A stretch of 5,033 nt of DNA. Origin: Synergistaceae bacterium (GTDB lineage Bacteria > Synergistota > Synergistia > Synergistales > Aminobacteriaceae). Shown piece after piece: positions 4,897-5,033 of this stretch (within the stretch, counting starts at the first letter, position 1; the number at the start of each line of letters is the position of its first letter). The position numbers and the translations under genes are program-made. The notes under the pieces are model-generated. The model saw nothing but the letters and a program-made list of their open reading frames with translations, was not told the DNA's origin and ran no database searches. The stretch spans positions 1 through 5,033 of the forward strand of contig JAFPWQ010000082.1 in the NCBI GenBank assembly GCA_017394925.1, in the 5' to 3' direction.

Positions 4897-5033
4897 ATGT
4901 TTCCTGACAGCATATTAAATACTTATATAAAGACAAAGAACAAAGACAAAGAACAAAGACAAAGAACAAAGACAAAGAACAAAGACAAAGAACAAAGACA
5001 AAGAACAAAGACAAAGAACAAAGACAAAGAACA
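4897..5033 (+). CDS. 5' end of an unknown gene with a 13-bp repeat tract, 3'-truncated
   Basis: 45 codons are visible before the window ends. The product begins MFPDSILNTYI, then enters the periodic peptide KTKNKDKEQRQRT (12-24), repeated at 25-37 and partly at 38-45. The repeat peptide is strongly basic, free of hydrophobic residues and probably disordered or a charged helix. The start is supported by an extended -10 at 4858-4866 and GGAG at 4885. The same frame is open upstream to the hydrolase stop, so a start at ATG 4789 would add 36 residues; the promoter position argues against it. Function cannot be inferred because the body of the gene lies beyond the window. The tract may instead be an intergenic VNTR preceded by a chance start, so this call is tentative. 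Confidence 0.5.
   Translation, partial: MFPDSILNTYIKTKNKDKEQRQRTKTKNKDKEQRQRTKTKNKDKE
4929..5033 (+). repeat. Perfect 13-bp tandem repeat, at least 8 copies, running off the end
   Basis: The unit AAAGACAAAGAAC repeats without a single mismatch from 4929 to 5032 (eight units), and base 5033 starts a ninth. The unit is itself a near-duplication, AAAGAC plus AAAGAAC. It has no T, so no stop codon can occur in any of the six frames. Perfect identity suggests recent or continuing expansion. The true copy number is unknown because the sequence ends inside the array. Confidence 0.97.

Noticed and set aside
4929..5033. CRISPR array
   Set aside because: The 13-bp units are contiguous with no spacers, so this is a simple tandem repeat.

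Overview
The window is compact, gene-dense bacterial DNA of moderate-to-low GC. All convincing genes are on the + strand. It cannot be assigned to a genus from sequence alone. A secreted lipoprotein, a Sec-exported hydrolase, an ornithine carbamoyltransferase and an apparent corrinoid adenosyltransferase would suit an anaerobic, probably gut-type bacterium. Synergistota or Clostridia-like lineages are possible, but this is inference only.

Layout: (1) 1-1149 holds the 3'-terminal two thirds of an ornithine carbamoyltransferase gene (argF type). It abuts a short EutT-like corrinoid adenosyltransferase gene with no gap, so the two are probably translationally coupled. (2) 1150-2388 is a self-contained unit: a strong promoter with an 11-G homopolymer between its -35 and -10 boxes, a consensus RBS, a two-domain lipoprotein gene and a rho-independent terminator. 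(3) 2394-4749 is a second transcription unit: its own promoter, then metY (O-acetylhomoserine sulfhydrylase), then an exported alpha/beta hydrolase gene whose ATG overlaps the metY stop (ATGA). (4) 4750-5033 is a spacer with an extended -10 promoter and an RBS. They precede the start of a new gene that runs within 11 codons into at least eight perfect copies of a 13-bp repeat. The repeat continues to the last base, so the contig probably breaks there.

Two features stand out. The poly-G promoter spacer has the architecture of a phase-variable (slipped-strand) on/off switch for a surface lipoprotein. The 13-bp repeat is T-free, so it has no stop codon in any of the six frames, and 13 is not a multiple of 3. 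All three forward frames therefore encode the same 13-residue periodic peptide, and each unit gained or lost moves the downstream gene into another frame. Together they suggest that this genome uses repeat-length contingency loci. Population variability itself cannot be seen in one sequence.

The metabolic genes could link amino-acid metabolism: ornithine/citrulline conversion beside cofactor-B12 activation, and sulfur assimilation into homocysteine beside an exported esterase. The sequence shows only the linkage, not a shared pathway.
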